DNA of 8,778 bases from Salaquimonas sp. (GTDB lineage: Bacteria > Pseudomonadota > Alphaproteobacteria > Rhizobiales > Rhizobiaceae), in NCBI GenBank assembly GCA_024639745.1, contig JAHEHW010000042.1, positions 1 to 8,778 on the forward strand. The letters run 5' to 3'. The notes beneath the pieces are model-generated. The model was not told the origin of the DNA. It made no database searches and saw only the letters and a list, made by a program, of their open reading frames with translations. A program made the translations under genes and the position numbers. This document shows, in pieces, positions 1-6,010 of this stretch (position 1 is its first letter; the number at the start of each line of letters is the position of its first letter).

Positions 1-2
1 GT

Positions 3-95
3 GCGGATTCGATGGGTACGGGCGCGGCGGTTCGCACGTTTAATGTGCTCGTGGCGGAAAACAGGGCGGTCGCGGCCGCTCTCATTGCTGTTTGA
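3..95 (+). CDS. Mth938-like domain protein (NDUFAF3 homologue), C-terminal end only
   Basis: An open frame enters from the left edge and stops at TGA 93-95, giving a 30-residue tail. Its recognisable core is MGTGAAVRTFNVLVAENR followed by AVAAALIAV. This resembles the C-terminus of the Mth938-like/DUF498 family, which often ends in a 'MdTgAA.RTyNvL..E.R.VAAALi' pattern. In mitochondria the homologue NDUFAF3 is an assembly factor for respiratory complex I. In alphaproteobacteria the gene usually lies just before a squalene/phytoene-synthase-like gene, as it does here: the next ATG is 2 bases after this stop. The start and most of the protein lie outside the window. The family call rests on a short tail plus gene order, so it is probable rather than certain. 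Confidence 0.6.
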   Translation, partial: ADSMGTGAAVRTFNVLVAENRAVAAALIAV

Positions 96-97
96 AG

Positions 98-946
98 ATG
101 GAGCCGCATTACGCCCAGTGCCTGGAGTCGCTGAAGTCTGGATCGTTCACGGACTATGTGGCGATTCTTTTCCTGCCTGTTGAAATCAGACCGCATGCGG
201 CCGCGGTTCTTGCCTTTGACCTGGAAATCGAGACGCTTTCACTGCGGGTCAGCGAACCGATACCGGGTGAAATTCGTCTTCAATGGTGGCGTGAGGCCAT
301 TTCGGGCGAACGCGATGGTGAAGCGATGGCGAATCCGCTTGCGCGTGCTTTGCTGGAAACGATCTCACGCAATGAATTGCCGCTCGATGGTTTCCAGCGA
401 TATCTCGATGCCCGGCTTTTCGATCTTTATAACGATCCGATGCCGGACCGTGATACATTGGAGGCATATCTCGGTGAAACCGAATCCTTCATGTTTCAGA
501 TCCTTGCAAGGCTGTCTGGCCAGGAAGTGGGGCGCGTGCTTGCCGATGCCTGTGGTCACGCTGGCGTAGCCTATGGAGTCGCGACGCTGCTTGCCCGATT
601 GCCCATCGATATCGCCAGGCGAAGGCAGTTCATCCCGGGCGATCTTCTCGCCTCGACAGGGCAGGGACCAAATGATTTCTTTTCCGGTTGGGAGACGGCT
701 AGCGCCTCACGGAATGCGATTGTTACCGGGATGGCGGCACTGGGGCGCGAGCATGATCGCAAGGCGCGGGCTGCAATTCACTCATTGAGGAAGACGGACC
801 GAGCGGTTTTCCTGCGGCTTGCCAAGGCGAGGCCCGTTTACTCCAGGGCTGCCAAGACGGGGTATAGAGCCGGCAATGACAGCGTCGGGCTTTCGCCCCT
901 TGTCACCCAGTATCACATCTGGAAAACAGCCATAGCCGGTTTTTAA
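98..946 (+). CDS. Squalene/phytoene synthase family protein, NDUFAF6-like, probable non-enzymatic homologue
   Basis: This 282-residue protein has the all-helical squalene/phytoene synthase fold signature, including GEIRLQWWREAI at residues 57-68 and the R-x-FIP segment near 176-180. Active members carry two aspartate-rich motifs that bind prenyl diphosphate through magnesium. Here the first is FDLEIE (residues 40-45) instead of DDxxD. The second region reads LARLPIDIARRRQFIP (165-180) and lacks the usual N-x-x-R-D-x-x-E-D. I infer that it is unlikely to make squalene or phytoene. It is closer in kind to NDUFAF6, a complex I assembly factor, and it follows an NDUFAF3-like gene. ATG 98 was chosen, 2 bases after the upstream stop; a TTG at 92 in the same frame overlaps that stop and is the alternative. 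The cupin gene follows after 12 bases, so the genes are probably co-transcribed. Confidence 0.8.
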   Translation: MEPHYAQCLESLKSGSFTDYVAILFLPVEIRPHAAAVLAFDLEIETLSLRVSEPIPGEIRLQWWREAISGERDGEAMANPLARALLETISRNELPLDGFQRYLDARLFDLYNDPMPDRDTLEAYLGETESFMFQILARLSGQEVGRVLADACGHAGVAYGVATLLARLPIDIARRRQFIPGDLLASTGQGPNDFFSGWETASASRNAIVTGMAALGREHDRKARAAIHSLRKTDRAVFLRLAKARPVYSRAAKTGYRAGNDSVGLSPLVTQYHIWKTAIAGF

Positions 947-958
947 AGAGAGAAGACG

Positions 959-1393
959 ATGAGCGAGGCACCGTCCGCAGAAAGTATTATCCGAGAATTG
1001 GGTCTCGAGCCGCATCCGGAGGGCGGGTGGTTTCGCGAGACGTTTCGCGATGAAGCGACCCTGCAGGGTCGGTCGGCCGGAACTGCCATCTATTATCTGC
1101 TGGAAGCCGGTCAGCGCAGTCATTGGCATCGGGTCGATGCGGCGGAGGTCTGGCACTATTACGCTGGCGCGCCATTGTTTCTCCGGATTGCCGACGACGA
1201 TGGCCATATCTCCCAGGCGAATTTGGGCGCGGATATAATCGGCGGTGAGCGACCGCAGGCCATTGTTCCTGCTGGCCGCTGGCAATCAGCCCAAAGCCGT
1301 GGGGCTTGGACCCTTGTAGGTTGTACCGTTGCGCCAGGCTTTGAGTTCGATGGGTTTGAGTTGGCTTCCGATGCATGGGTTCCGGGAAGTTGA
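959..1393 (+). CDS. Cupin domain protein, DUF985 family
   Basis: This 144-residue protein is a small single-domain cupin of the DUF985 type. It begins with the family-like IIRELGLEPHPEGGWFRETF (residues 10-29). Next comes the metal-site motif SHWHRVDAAEVWHYY (54-68), with His55, His57, Glu63 and His66 as likely ligands. The second cupin motif lies around VPAGRWQSA (103-111), followed by WTLVGCTVAPGFEFDGFEL (117-135). The length is normal for the family and the frame is intact. The reaction is not established for this family; sugar or small-acid isomerase-like roles have been guessed from the fold only. An AGAGAG purine run before ATG 959 can serve as ribosome binding site. It sits 12 bases after the previous gene and 4 bases before the next start, so it is inside an operon. 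No signal peptide is seen. Confidence 0.88.
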   Translation: MSEAPSAESIIRELGLEPHPEGGWFRETFRDEATLQGRSAGTAIYYLLEAGQRSHWHRVDAAEVWHYYAGAPLFLRIADDDGHISQANLGADIIGGERPQAIVPAGRWQSAQSRGAWTLVGCTVAPGFEFDGFELASDAWVPGS

Positions 1394-1397
1394 GGCC

Positions 1398-1830
1398 ATG
1401 CCGATTTACCTTCTCGGTCCACTTGTTGTTTGTGGCATCATCCTGGTAGTGCTTCTCGTAAGGGCATTGTTCAACCAGCGGCCGCGCGAGCTTTCGGACC
1501 GAAGGGACATCGAGACGCTCTTCTTGATGGCTTTCCCGGAGACACTGATCGTTGAACCCGTTTTGATCGGGGGGGCTTGGCCGGCGATCCGCGATTTTCG
1601 CGCTGGAGGGCGAGGAAAAGCGTTTTGGACTGATCAGGGGCATGGGGCATCATTGGTTGACGCGTATGTTTACGGGGCATGGCGTGACAGCGATCAATAG
1701 AACCGGCGAGCTTCAGGTTGAGATTCGCATGGACGATTTTAAGTTGCCGCGAACCGCTATCCGGTTTGACACTTCCGAAATGGCGGATAGGCTCGAAAAC
1801 GAACTTAACGCGATGATGTGCTCCGACTAA
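1398..1830 (+). pseudogene. Conserved-looking one-TM hypothetical protein, split by a +1 frameshift at a G7 run
   Basis: Two overlapping open frames appear to be halves of one gene. The first starts at ATG 1398, 4 bases after the cupin stop. It encodes a membrane helix (about residues 3-22, YLLGPLVVCGIILVVLLV) and a soluble stretch up to IVEPVLIGG, then runs on to a stop at 1700. The second frame is open from 1567 to TAA 1828-1830 and encodes GHHWLTRMFTGHGV and RMDDFKLPRTAIRF. Dropping one G from the seven at 1569-1575 joins them as EPVLIGGLGRRSAIFALEGE, a smooth 143-residue protein. The second frame has a TGA at 1564-1566, so the switch must lie after that, and the G run starts 3 bases later. 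I do not recognise the family. As read, the first frame makes a 100-residue protein with a garbled tail. Sequencing error, true mutation and slippage are all open. The sterol desaturase gene starts 23 bases downstream. Confidence 0.75.
1569..1575 (+). repeat. G7 homopolymer at the frameshift point
   Basis: There are seven consecutive G bases between GATC and CTTGG. The tract sits exactly where the reading frame has to change to join the two halves of the surrounding gene. Six Gs (or nine) would restore one frame. Runs like this are common sites of replication slippage and also of indel errors in long-read or pyrosequencing data. Confidence 0.9.
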
Positions 1831-1853
1831 TCCGATCGACAAACGCGCCGGCA

Positions 1854-2678
1854 ATGACCGATTTGCCCGAGTTTCCTGCCGTCACCCAGCTCGCCATTGC
1901 GCTTTTTTTTGCGGCGATGGTACTGGAAATCGTTTTCGTTCGTTTCTTTCGGGCTGCGGGCGACTACGAAGTCTATGGCACCCTAACCAGCCTGCTGATG
2001 GGTACAGGCAATGTAATCGCCGGTATCCTGTTCGGATTCATTTCGTTCGGCGCGCTGATGTGGTTCTGGCAATTACGGTTCTTCGACCTTGGCTTTCACT
2101 GGTGGGTCGGGTTGGCGGCCTTTCTGATCGACGCCCTTCGCTACTATATTTATCACCGGATGGCCCATTGCGTTCGCTGGGTTTGGGCGGAGCATGTCAG
2201 CCATCATTCCAGTCAGCATTACAATCTGTCGACCGCGTTGCGGCAAAGCTGGACCGGGCAATTCACCGGAATGTTCATCCTCCAGATTCCGCTGGTATTA
2301 TTGGGTTTCCATCCTGCTTTCATCGCCTTCGTCTACGGTTTCAACCTGGTATATCAATTCTGGATTCACGCTCAGGCGATCGAGAAACTGCCGAAACCCG
2401 TCGAGTTCATCTTCAATACGCCCTCTGATCACCGGGTCCATCATGCCACCAATTCGCGCTATCTCGATGCAAATTATGCCGGTACCCTGATAATCTGGGA
2501 CAGGATCTTCGGGACTTTCGTGGAAGAGGACCGGCCTCGCTATGGGATTGTCAAGAACATTGGCACGTTCAACCCGTTCAAAGTGGCGTTCAACGAATGG
2601 GTCGGTATCTGGAAAGATGTATTGATGCCCGATATATCCTTTGCGGATCGTCTTCGTTATCTCTACATGCCTTCGTGA
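1854..2678 (+). CDS. Sterol desaturase / fatty acid hydroxylase family membrane protein, prematurely stopped
   Basis: This 274-residue integral membrane di-iron protein belongs to the fatty acid hydroxylase superfamily (PF04116 type), which hydroxylates or desaturates lipids and sterol-like molecules. All three histidine clusters are visible: HRMAH (101-105), HVSHH (114-118) and DHRVHH (192-197), with an extra IHAQ histidine at 172. Hydrophobic segments lie at about 12-32, 44-72, 82-100 and 135-170. ATG 1854 was chosen because it gives a normal N-terminus; GTG 1818 in frame would overlap the previous gene. The protein ends in LRYLYMPS at TGA 2676-2678. The same frame then continues with WSHDGSRKGSDDLKAHY to a TAG at 2784-2786. 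Many relatives end in a P-P-G-W-S-x-D-G-S-R segment, so the TGA looks like GGA changed to TGA, removing about 36 residues. The metal site is intact, so the short form may still work. The substrate is unknown. Confidence 0.85.
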   Translation: MTDLPEFPAVTQLAIALFFAAMVLEIVFVRFFRAAGDYEVYGTLTSLLMGTGNVIAGILFGFISFGALMWFWQLRFFDLGFHWWVGLAAFLIDALRYYIYHRMAHCVRWVWAEHVSHHSSQHYNLSTALRQSWTGQFTGMFILQIPLVLLGFHPAFIAFVYGFNLVYQFWIHAQAIEKLPKPVEFIFNTPSDHRVHHATNSRYLDANYAGTLIIWDRIFGTFVEEDRPRYGIVKNIGTFNPFKVAFNEWVGIWKDVLMPDISFADRLRYLYMPS

Positions 2679-2786
2679 TGGAGTCATGACGGAAGCAGAA
2701 AGGGCTCGGACGATCTCAAGGCCCATTACATACGCATGCATCCGGAGGCCGAAGGGCAGCCGGGACTTAAACTCAATCCGAGATAG
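2679..2786 (+). other. Remnant C-terminal coding tail of the sterol desaturase, beyond the early stop
   Basis: This tail is in frame with the preceding gene. It encodes 35 residues, WSHDGSRKGSDDL then KAHYIRMHPEAEGQPGLKL, ending at TAG 2784-2786. The opening W-S-H-D-G-S-R matches the conserved C-terminal segment of sterol desaturase family proteins, so I read it as authentic coding sequence cut off by TGA 2676-2678. The next gene starts 14 bases after the TAG, which is normal operon spacing. The early TGA would instead leave a 122-base gap, unlike the rest of this operon. It could be translated only by UGA readthrough or if the TGA is an error. Confidence 0.75.
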
Positions 2787-2800
2787 CAGGCGAGGACGCA

Positions 2801-2992
2801 ATGACGGATAGTGAAAACGATCCAAAACTGGCTGGCATTATGCAGATGGTGGAGACTGCGCTGACTACGCTGAAAGCAGAGTTCCCCGGAAAGCGCGAAG
2901 CGGCAAAGCATCTCGTTGCGGCTGTCGATAGCCTGAAAGCGAGCGATGAGGGCATCCATCCGGAAGATCTCAGTTCCGCCAATGACGGCTGA
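2801..2992 (+). CDS. Small hypothetical protein (63 aa), last gene of the operon
   Basis: This short protein is charged and rich in alanine, glutamate and lysine. It is predicted to be mostly helical: residues 10-30 (AGIMQMVETALTTLKAEF) and 31-47 (REAAKHLVAAVDSLKA) look like two amphipathic helices, with an acidic tail. No signal peptide, membrane segment, cysteine or known catalytic motif is visible, and I do not recognise the family. A good ribosome binding site, GCGAGGA, lies just before ATG 2801, and the start is 14 bases after the restored end of the sterol desaturase frame. It converges with trmFO (stop to stop 41 bases), and no clear intrinsic terminator was found between them. It is probably a real gene, judging by ribosome site and spacing; the function is unknown. 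Confidence 0.7.
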   Translation: MTDSENDPKLAGIMQMVETALTTLKAEFPGKREAAKHLVAAVDSLKASDEGIHPEDLSSANDG

Positions 2993-3033
2993 ACAGCGGA
3001 CCGGTTATCGGAAACTTTCGGTGTGACGTTCTT

Positions 3034-4467
3034 TTATTCTGCGGCAGCCGACAATTTGCTCGCATCCAGCCAAGTCTGGAAATCGCTCAAGGCCCGCCGG
3101 GCATAGAGGCGCTTTTTCGCCAGTTGCCGCTCCTTGCCGCGCCAGCGCTTGACCCCTTCCGGCTTTTGTAGCTCACCGTCTGCGAGCGGCGGGAACAGTC
3201 CGAAATTCACGTTCATCGGCTGGAAGGAACGGCGAGACTTCTCATTGCTCGTGCCGTCTTCATCATAGGCGACGTGGCCGGTGGTGATGTGATTGAGCAG
3301 TGCGCCCATCGCCGTCGTGATGGGTGGTGCAGAGACCGGCTCTCCCATCAACTCGCTTGCGGCAAATCTCGCGGCAAGAATGCCGATCGCGGCACTTTCG
3401 ACATAACCTTCGCACCCGGTTATCTGGCCGGCAAATCGGATATGCTCCATGCCTTTGAGACGCAGAGTGACATCTAGCAATTGCGGCGAGTTCAGATAGG
3501 TATTGCGGTGAAGGCCGCCTAGCCGCGCAAATTCCGCCTCTTCAAGGCCAGGTATCGTCCTGAATATGCGAGCCTGCTCGCCATATTTCAGTTTGGTCTG
3601 AAAGCCAACCATGTTGAACAGGGTTCCAAGCGCATTGTCCTGGCGAAGCTGGACAACCGCATAGGGCTTTTCGTCGGGTTTGTGCGGATTGGTCAAACCC
3701 ATCGGTTTCATCGGGCCGTGCCGCAGTGTTTCGCGGCCGCGTTCCGCCATTACTTCAATCGGCAGGCAACCATCGAAGTATGGAACGTCCTCCCACTCCT
3801 TGAACCCGGTTTTCTCTCCGGCAAGAATTTCATCGATGAATGTATTGTATTCCGTCTCAGTCATCGGGCAGTTGATATAGTCCTTGCCGGTACCGCCTGG
3901 CCCAACCTTGTCGTAGCGCGACTGGAACCAACAGGTATCCATATCGATCGTGTCAAAATGAAGGATGGGCGCAATGGCATCGAAAAAGGCCAGTGCGTCA
4001 GCGCCGGTCGTCGCGGATATCGCGTCTGCAAGGGCTGGCGCCGTCAGAGGGCCGGTTGAGATAATCACCTTGCCCCAATCCTGCGGTGGCAGCGCTGTCA
4101 CCTCTTCACGGCGGATTTCGATCTTTGGATGGTATTCAAGCGCCTGTGTGACAGCATCTGCAAACCCTTCGCGGTCGACCGCGAGCGCGCCACCTGCCGG
4201 CACCTGATTGGCATCGCCGCAACGCATGATAATCGAATTTGCCATGCGCATCTCAGCGTGTAGAACGCCTACCGCGTTCGTTTCGGCATCATCGGATCGG
4301 AACGAGTTCGAGCAAACGAGTTCAGCGAGCGAATCGGTGTTATGCGCTTCAGTACCGCGAACGCCGCGCATCTCGTGGAGCACAACATCGATTCCAAGAT
4401 TTGCCGCCTGCCAGGTGGCCTCGGAACCAGCGAGTCCGCCACCAATGATGTGAAGTTTTTCGCTCAT
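3034..4467 (-). CDS. trmFO: Methylenetetrahydrofolate--tRNA-(uracil-5-)-methyltransferase TrmFO
   Basis: This 477-residue cytosolic flavoenzyme makes 5-methyluridine at position 54 in the T-loop of tRNA. It uses the carbon of methylenetetrahydrofolate, with FAD and NAD(P)H as reductants. The N-terminal Rossmann FAD site is [11 protein letters not shown] (7-17), followed by [15 protein letters not shown] (31-45). The redox and catalytic cysteines are expected at LVCSNSF (Cys52) and YFDGCLP (Cys234), both present. The second FAD contact is [18 protein letters not shown] (345-362), and the family motifs TGHVAY and [10 protein letters not shown] (418-427) follow. The length is typical for the alphaproteobacterial form and the frame is intact. 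The start ATG lies 21 bases from a perfect TATAAT on the minus strand, so the leader is short. The gene lies downstream of the DUF1127 and small-RNA unit, separated from it by a terminator. Identification is very secure. Confidence 0.98.
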   Translation of the reverse strand: MSEKLHIIGGGLAGSEATWQAANLGIDVVLHEMRGVRGTEAHNTDSLAELVCSNSFRSDDAETNAVGVLHAEMRMANSIIMRCGDANQVPAGGALAVDREGFADAVTQALEYHPKIEIRREEVTALPPQDWGKVIISTGPLTAPALADAISATTGADALAFFDAIAPILHFDTIDMDTCWFQSRYDKVGPGGTGKDYINCPMTETEYNTFIDEILAGEKTGFKEWEDVPYFDGCLPIEVMAERGRETLRHGPMKPMGLTNPHKPDEKPYAVVQLRQDNALGTLFNMVGFQTKLKYGEQARIFRTIPGLEEAEFARLGGLHRNTYLNSPQLLDVTLRLKGMEHIRFAGQITGCEGYVESAAIGILAARFAASELMGEPVSAPPITTAMGALLNHITTGHVAYDEDGTSNEKSRRSFQPMNVNFGLFPPLADGELQKPEGVKRWRGKERQLAKKRLYARRALSDFQTWLDASKLSAAAE

Positions 4468-4487
4468 GCTGCGTATCCGTAGGTTCC

Positions 4488-4516
4488 ATTATACATTTCG
4501 TGTTTGGGATTTGCCA
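4488..4516 (-). promoter_or_regulatory. Predicted sigma-70-type promoter of trmFO
   Basis: On the minus strand there is a consensus -10 box, TATAAT, at 4493-4488. Seventeen bases upstream is TGGCAA (4516-4511), a weak -35 match. Transcription would begin near 4481, leaving a leader of about 13 bases before the trmFO ATG. The position between the small-RNA terminator and the gene supports separate transcription of trmFO. Confidence 0.55.
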
Positions 4517-4560
4517 TTCCTTGACGGCAATCGCAAGCCTTGGAAAAGTAGATGGCGGAC

Positions 4561-4600
4561 AAAGAAAAACGCCCACCGGGGGAGGAGGATCCGGTGGGCG
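4561..4600 (-). terminator. Strong intrinsic terminator ending the DUF1127/small-RNA transcript
   Basis: A perfect 10-bp stem, CGCCCACCGG (4570-4579) with CCGGTGGGCG (4591-4600), closes an 11-base loop. On the minus strand it is followed by TTTTTCTTT (4569-4561). This is a textbook rho-independent terminator for transcripts coming from the DUF1127 gene. Its loop carries the same CCTCCTCCC sequence as the two hairpins before it, so it is also the third small-RNA hairpin. Confidence 0.88.
4570..4600 (-). ncRNA. Hairpin 3 of a CcsR/'cuckoo'-type small RNA cluster
   Basis: Read on the minus strand, the 10-bp GC-rich stem presents the loop ATCCTCCTCCC. The CCTCCTCCC sequence resembles the anti-Shine-Dalgarno end of 16S rRNA and could pair with purine-rich ribosome binding sites. 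This copy is last in the row and doubles as the terminator. Families known as CcsR (Rhodobacter) and alpha-r14/cuckoo (rhizobia) have this loop motif and lie next to DUF1127 genes. Assignment is by structure and context only. Confidence 0.7.
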
Positions 4601-4608
4601 CTTTGCAC

Positions 4609-4647
4609 GATCCGCATTTGCCTTTGGGAGGAGAGTGGCTGCGGATC
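4609..4647 (-). ncRNA. Hairpin 2 of a CcsR/'cuckoo'-type small RNA cluster
   Basis: On the minus strand GATCCGCA (4647-4640) pairs perfectly with TGCGGATC (4616-4609). Inside it an extra GCC/GGC stem (4639-4637 with 4622-4620) closes a 14-base loop, ACTCTCCTCCCAAA. The loop holds the shared CTCCTCCC core. The stem sequence is unrelated to those of hairpins 1 and 3, so only the loop is conserved. That argues for a loop-based function and against simple sequence duplication. Confidence 0.68.
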
Positions 4648-4652
4648 TTTTC

Positions 4653-4680
4653 CCGGGTTATGGGAGGAGGAGAAACCCGG
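4653..4680 (-). ncRNA. Hairpin 1 of a CcsR/'cuckoo'-type small RNA cluster
   Basis: On the minus strand CCGGGTT (4680-4674) pairs with AACCCGG (4659-4653) around the 14-base loop TCTCCTCCTCCCAT. The loop contains CTCCTCCTCCC, the longest version of the shared motif. The hairpin begins 15 bases after the DUF1127 stop codon, so it is most simply made by processing of a joint transcript. It lacks a long U-run of its own, so it is less likely to terminate transcription. Confidence 0.68.
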
Positions 4681-4695
4681 AAAGCTCTATGTTGT

Positions 4696-4836
4696 TCAGC
4701 GGGCCTGTCTGGCGATGAACGGAATGTCCACGCGATTGATGCCCAAGTCTTCGAGTTCACGGTTTGAAAGCGAACTCAGTTCATTTACGGTACGGCGGTA
4801 TTTGCGCCATCCCTTGTATCGTCCGACAACGTCCAT
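4696..4836 (-). CDS. DUF1127 (YjiS-like) small protein
   Basis: This 46-residue, arginine-rich protein consists almost entirely of the DUF1127 domain: GRYKGWRKYRRTVNEL (5-20), then SSLSNRELEDLGINRVDI (21-38). Start ATG (4836-4834) is preceded by a strong ribosome binding site, GAGGTGA, at the right spacing. Longer versions starting upstream have no family support. Small DUF1127 proteins in alphaproteobacteria are linked to RNA turnover and stress or phosphate responses; the Rhodobacter member CcaF1, encoded upstream of the CcsR small RNAs, is reported to act on RNA. The three anti-Shine-Dalgarno hairpins directly downstream fit the same arrangement, so this is probably the orthologous unit. 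No clear heat-shock-type promoter was identified. A low-confidence promoter and palindrome lie about 65-100 bases upstream. Confidence 0.93.
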   Translation of the reverse strand: MDVVGRYKGWRKYRRTVNELSSLSNRELEDLGINRVDIPFIARQAR

Positions 4837-4901
4837 TCGGCTCACCTCGTATTCACGTCCTGGCGGCGTTGTTGCCGCTTTGTTGATCTTGAAGGTAAGA
4901 C

Positions 4902-4915
4902 TGACGTATACGTCA
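4902..4915. promoter_or_regulatory. Perfect 14-bp palindrome upstream of the DUF1127 gene, possible operator
   Basis: TGACGTATACGTCA reads the same on both strands. It lies 65 bases upstream of the DUF1127 ATG, in the 247-base divergent gap shared with the ABC transporter. On the minus strand a loose promoter (TTGCCT, 17 bases, CGTATA) would put its -10 box inside this palindrome, a common place for a repressor site. One perfect 14-bp palindrome is not far above chance in a window this size, so the regulatory reading is tentative. The rest of the gap holds short imperfect dyads such as TGCCAAAAAGGCA (4922-4934) but no clear promoter for the transporter. Confidence 0.3.
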
Positions 4916-5083
4916 TACCAGTGCCAAAAAGGCAATGGAGCCATGCATATGCTGCATTGCGGCAAAAAATCAATGGTTAGATGCCGCATCGCAGCAATTT
5001 TACCCTCTATAGCATCAAAAAAGCGCAATCGGGATGTGAATTTGCCGCTTTACAATAGCGTTTCGGGCATTAAGTAAGCGCTG

Positions 5084-6010
5084 ATGTCCTCAATCATATC
5101 GATCAAAAATGTTGAAAAAACCTATTCGGGTGGCTTCAAGGCGCTTGACCCGGTGAATCTCGAGATCCGGCAGGGCGAGATTCTGGCCTTGCTTGGCCCC
5201 AACGGTGCCGGAAAGACAACGCTGATATCGATTATCTGCGGCATCGTCCAAAAGTCCGGGGGTAAGATCAGAGTGGGCGGTTTCGATACCGAGGAGGATT
5301 ATCGCCAGACCCGCTCGATGATCGGCCTGGTGCCGCAGGAACTGCACACGGATTCCTTCGAGACCGTCTGGAATACGGTCTCGTTCAGCAGAGGGTTATT
5401 CGGCAAGCCGCGCAACGACGATCATATCGAAAAGGTTCTGAGAGATCTGTCTCTTTGGGAAAAGCGGAACAGGGAGATCATGACGCTTTCGGGTGGCATG
5501 AAGCGTCGCGTGATGATTGCCAAGGCGCTTGCCCACGAACCCCAGGTTCTTTTTCTCGATGAACCCTCAGCCGGCGTCGACGTCGAATTGCGCAAGGATA
5601 TGTGGAACCTGGTCGAGACGCTGCGTTCAACCGGTGTGACGATTATTCTTACCACGCATTACATCGAGGAAGCTGAAGCGATCGCAGACCGTATCGCGGT
5701 GATAAGAAGGGGCAAGCTCCTGTTGGTCGAAGACAAAGGCGATCTCATGAGCAAGCTCGGACGCAAGACGCTGCTCATTCATCTTTCGAAAAGCGTCAAA
5801 AGCCTGCCGGAAACGCTGGCAAAGCACGGTCTGGAGCTTTCGGAAGATGGTATGACGCTCACTTACGAGTACGAAACGGCCGGCAAACGAACCGGTATTA
5901 CCAGTCTGCTTTCGGATCTCTCGGCCGCTGGACTGAAATTCCGCGATATCGAAACACGCCAGAGCTCGCTCGAGGATATCTTTGTCGGGCTGGTTAGCGA
6001 GGCAGCATGA
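5084..6010 (+). CDS. ABC-2 type exporter ATP-binding protein (YadG-like)
   Basis: This 308-residue cytoplasmic ATPase subunit powers the membrane partner encoded next. The motifs are in standard order: Walker A GPNGAGKT (38-45), Q-loop VPQE (Gln85), signature LSGGMKRR (135-142), Walker [13 protein letters not shown] (155-166) and H-loop TTHY (His192). After the nucleotide-binding domain there is a C-terminal extension of about 75 residues. It ends in [18 protein letters not shown], the usual tail of drug- or polysaccharide-type ABC-2 ATPases. The length and order match the YadG family, whose substrate is not known. The stop overlaps the permease start as ATGA, so the two are translationally coupled. 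The ribosome site is weak (AAGTAAG before ATG 5084). It is divergent from the DUF1127 gene, and the 247-base gap between them must hold both promoters. Confidence 0.95.
   Translation: MSSIISIKNVEKTYSGGFKALDPVNLEIRQGEILALLGPNGAGKTTLISIICGIVQKSGGKIRVGGFDTEEDYRQTRSMIGLVPQELHTDSFETVWNTVSFSRGLFGKPRNDDHIEKVLRDLSLWEKRNREIMTLSGGMKRRVMIAKALAHEPQVLFLDEPSAGVDVELRKDMWNLVETLRSTGVTIILTTHYIEEAEAIADRIAVIRRGKLLLVEDKGDLMSKLGRKTLLIHLSKSVKSLPETLAKHGLELSEDGMTLTYEYETAGKRTGITSLLSDLSAAGLKFRDIETRQSSLEDIFVGLVSEAA

Noticed and set aside
782..1643. Long minus-strand open frames opposite the cupin and hypothetical genes
   Set aside because: They are antisense to a clear cupin gene. The translations are rich in arginine, proline and glutamine, as expected of shadow frames in GC-rich DNA.
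2676..2678. Selenocysteine or reassigned UGA codon
   Set aside because: Other genes here (cupin, DUF1127, the 63-residue protein) use TGA as an ordinary stop, no SECIS-like hairpin was evident, and family members have glycine-like sequence at this point.
2686..2811. Short plus-strand frame starting ATG 2686 (MTEAERARTIS...)
   Set aside because: It overlaps both the sterol desaturase tail and the next gene in another frame. The desaturase-tail frame matches the family better.
2993..3033. Terminator between the 63-residue gene and trmFO
   Set aside because: Only very short dyads (such as CCG/CGG) without a U-run were found.
4561..4680. CRISPR array or REP-type repeat cluster
   Set aside because: Only the loops share sequence; stems and spacing differ, so it is not a repeat-spacer array or dispersed REP copy.
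4837..5028. N-terminal extension of the DUF1127 protein to 110 residues
   Set aside because: The domain starts at the ATG at 4836 with a strong GAGGTGA site. The extension has no family support and would cover the likely promoter.
4466..5077. Plus-strand open frame of about 200 codons across the trmFO-transporter gap
   Set aside because: It runs antisense over the DUF1127 gene and the three hairpins. It has no recognisable motif, a low-complexity translation and no ribosome site; chance frame.
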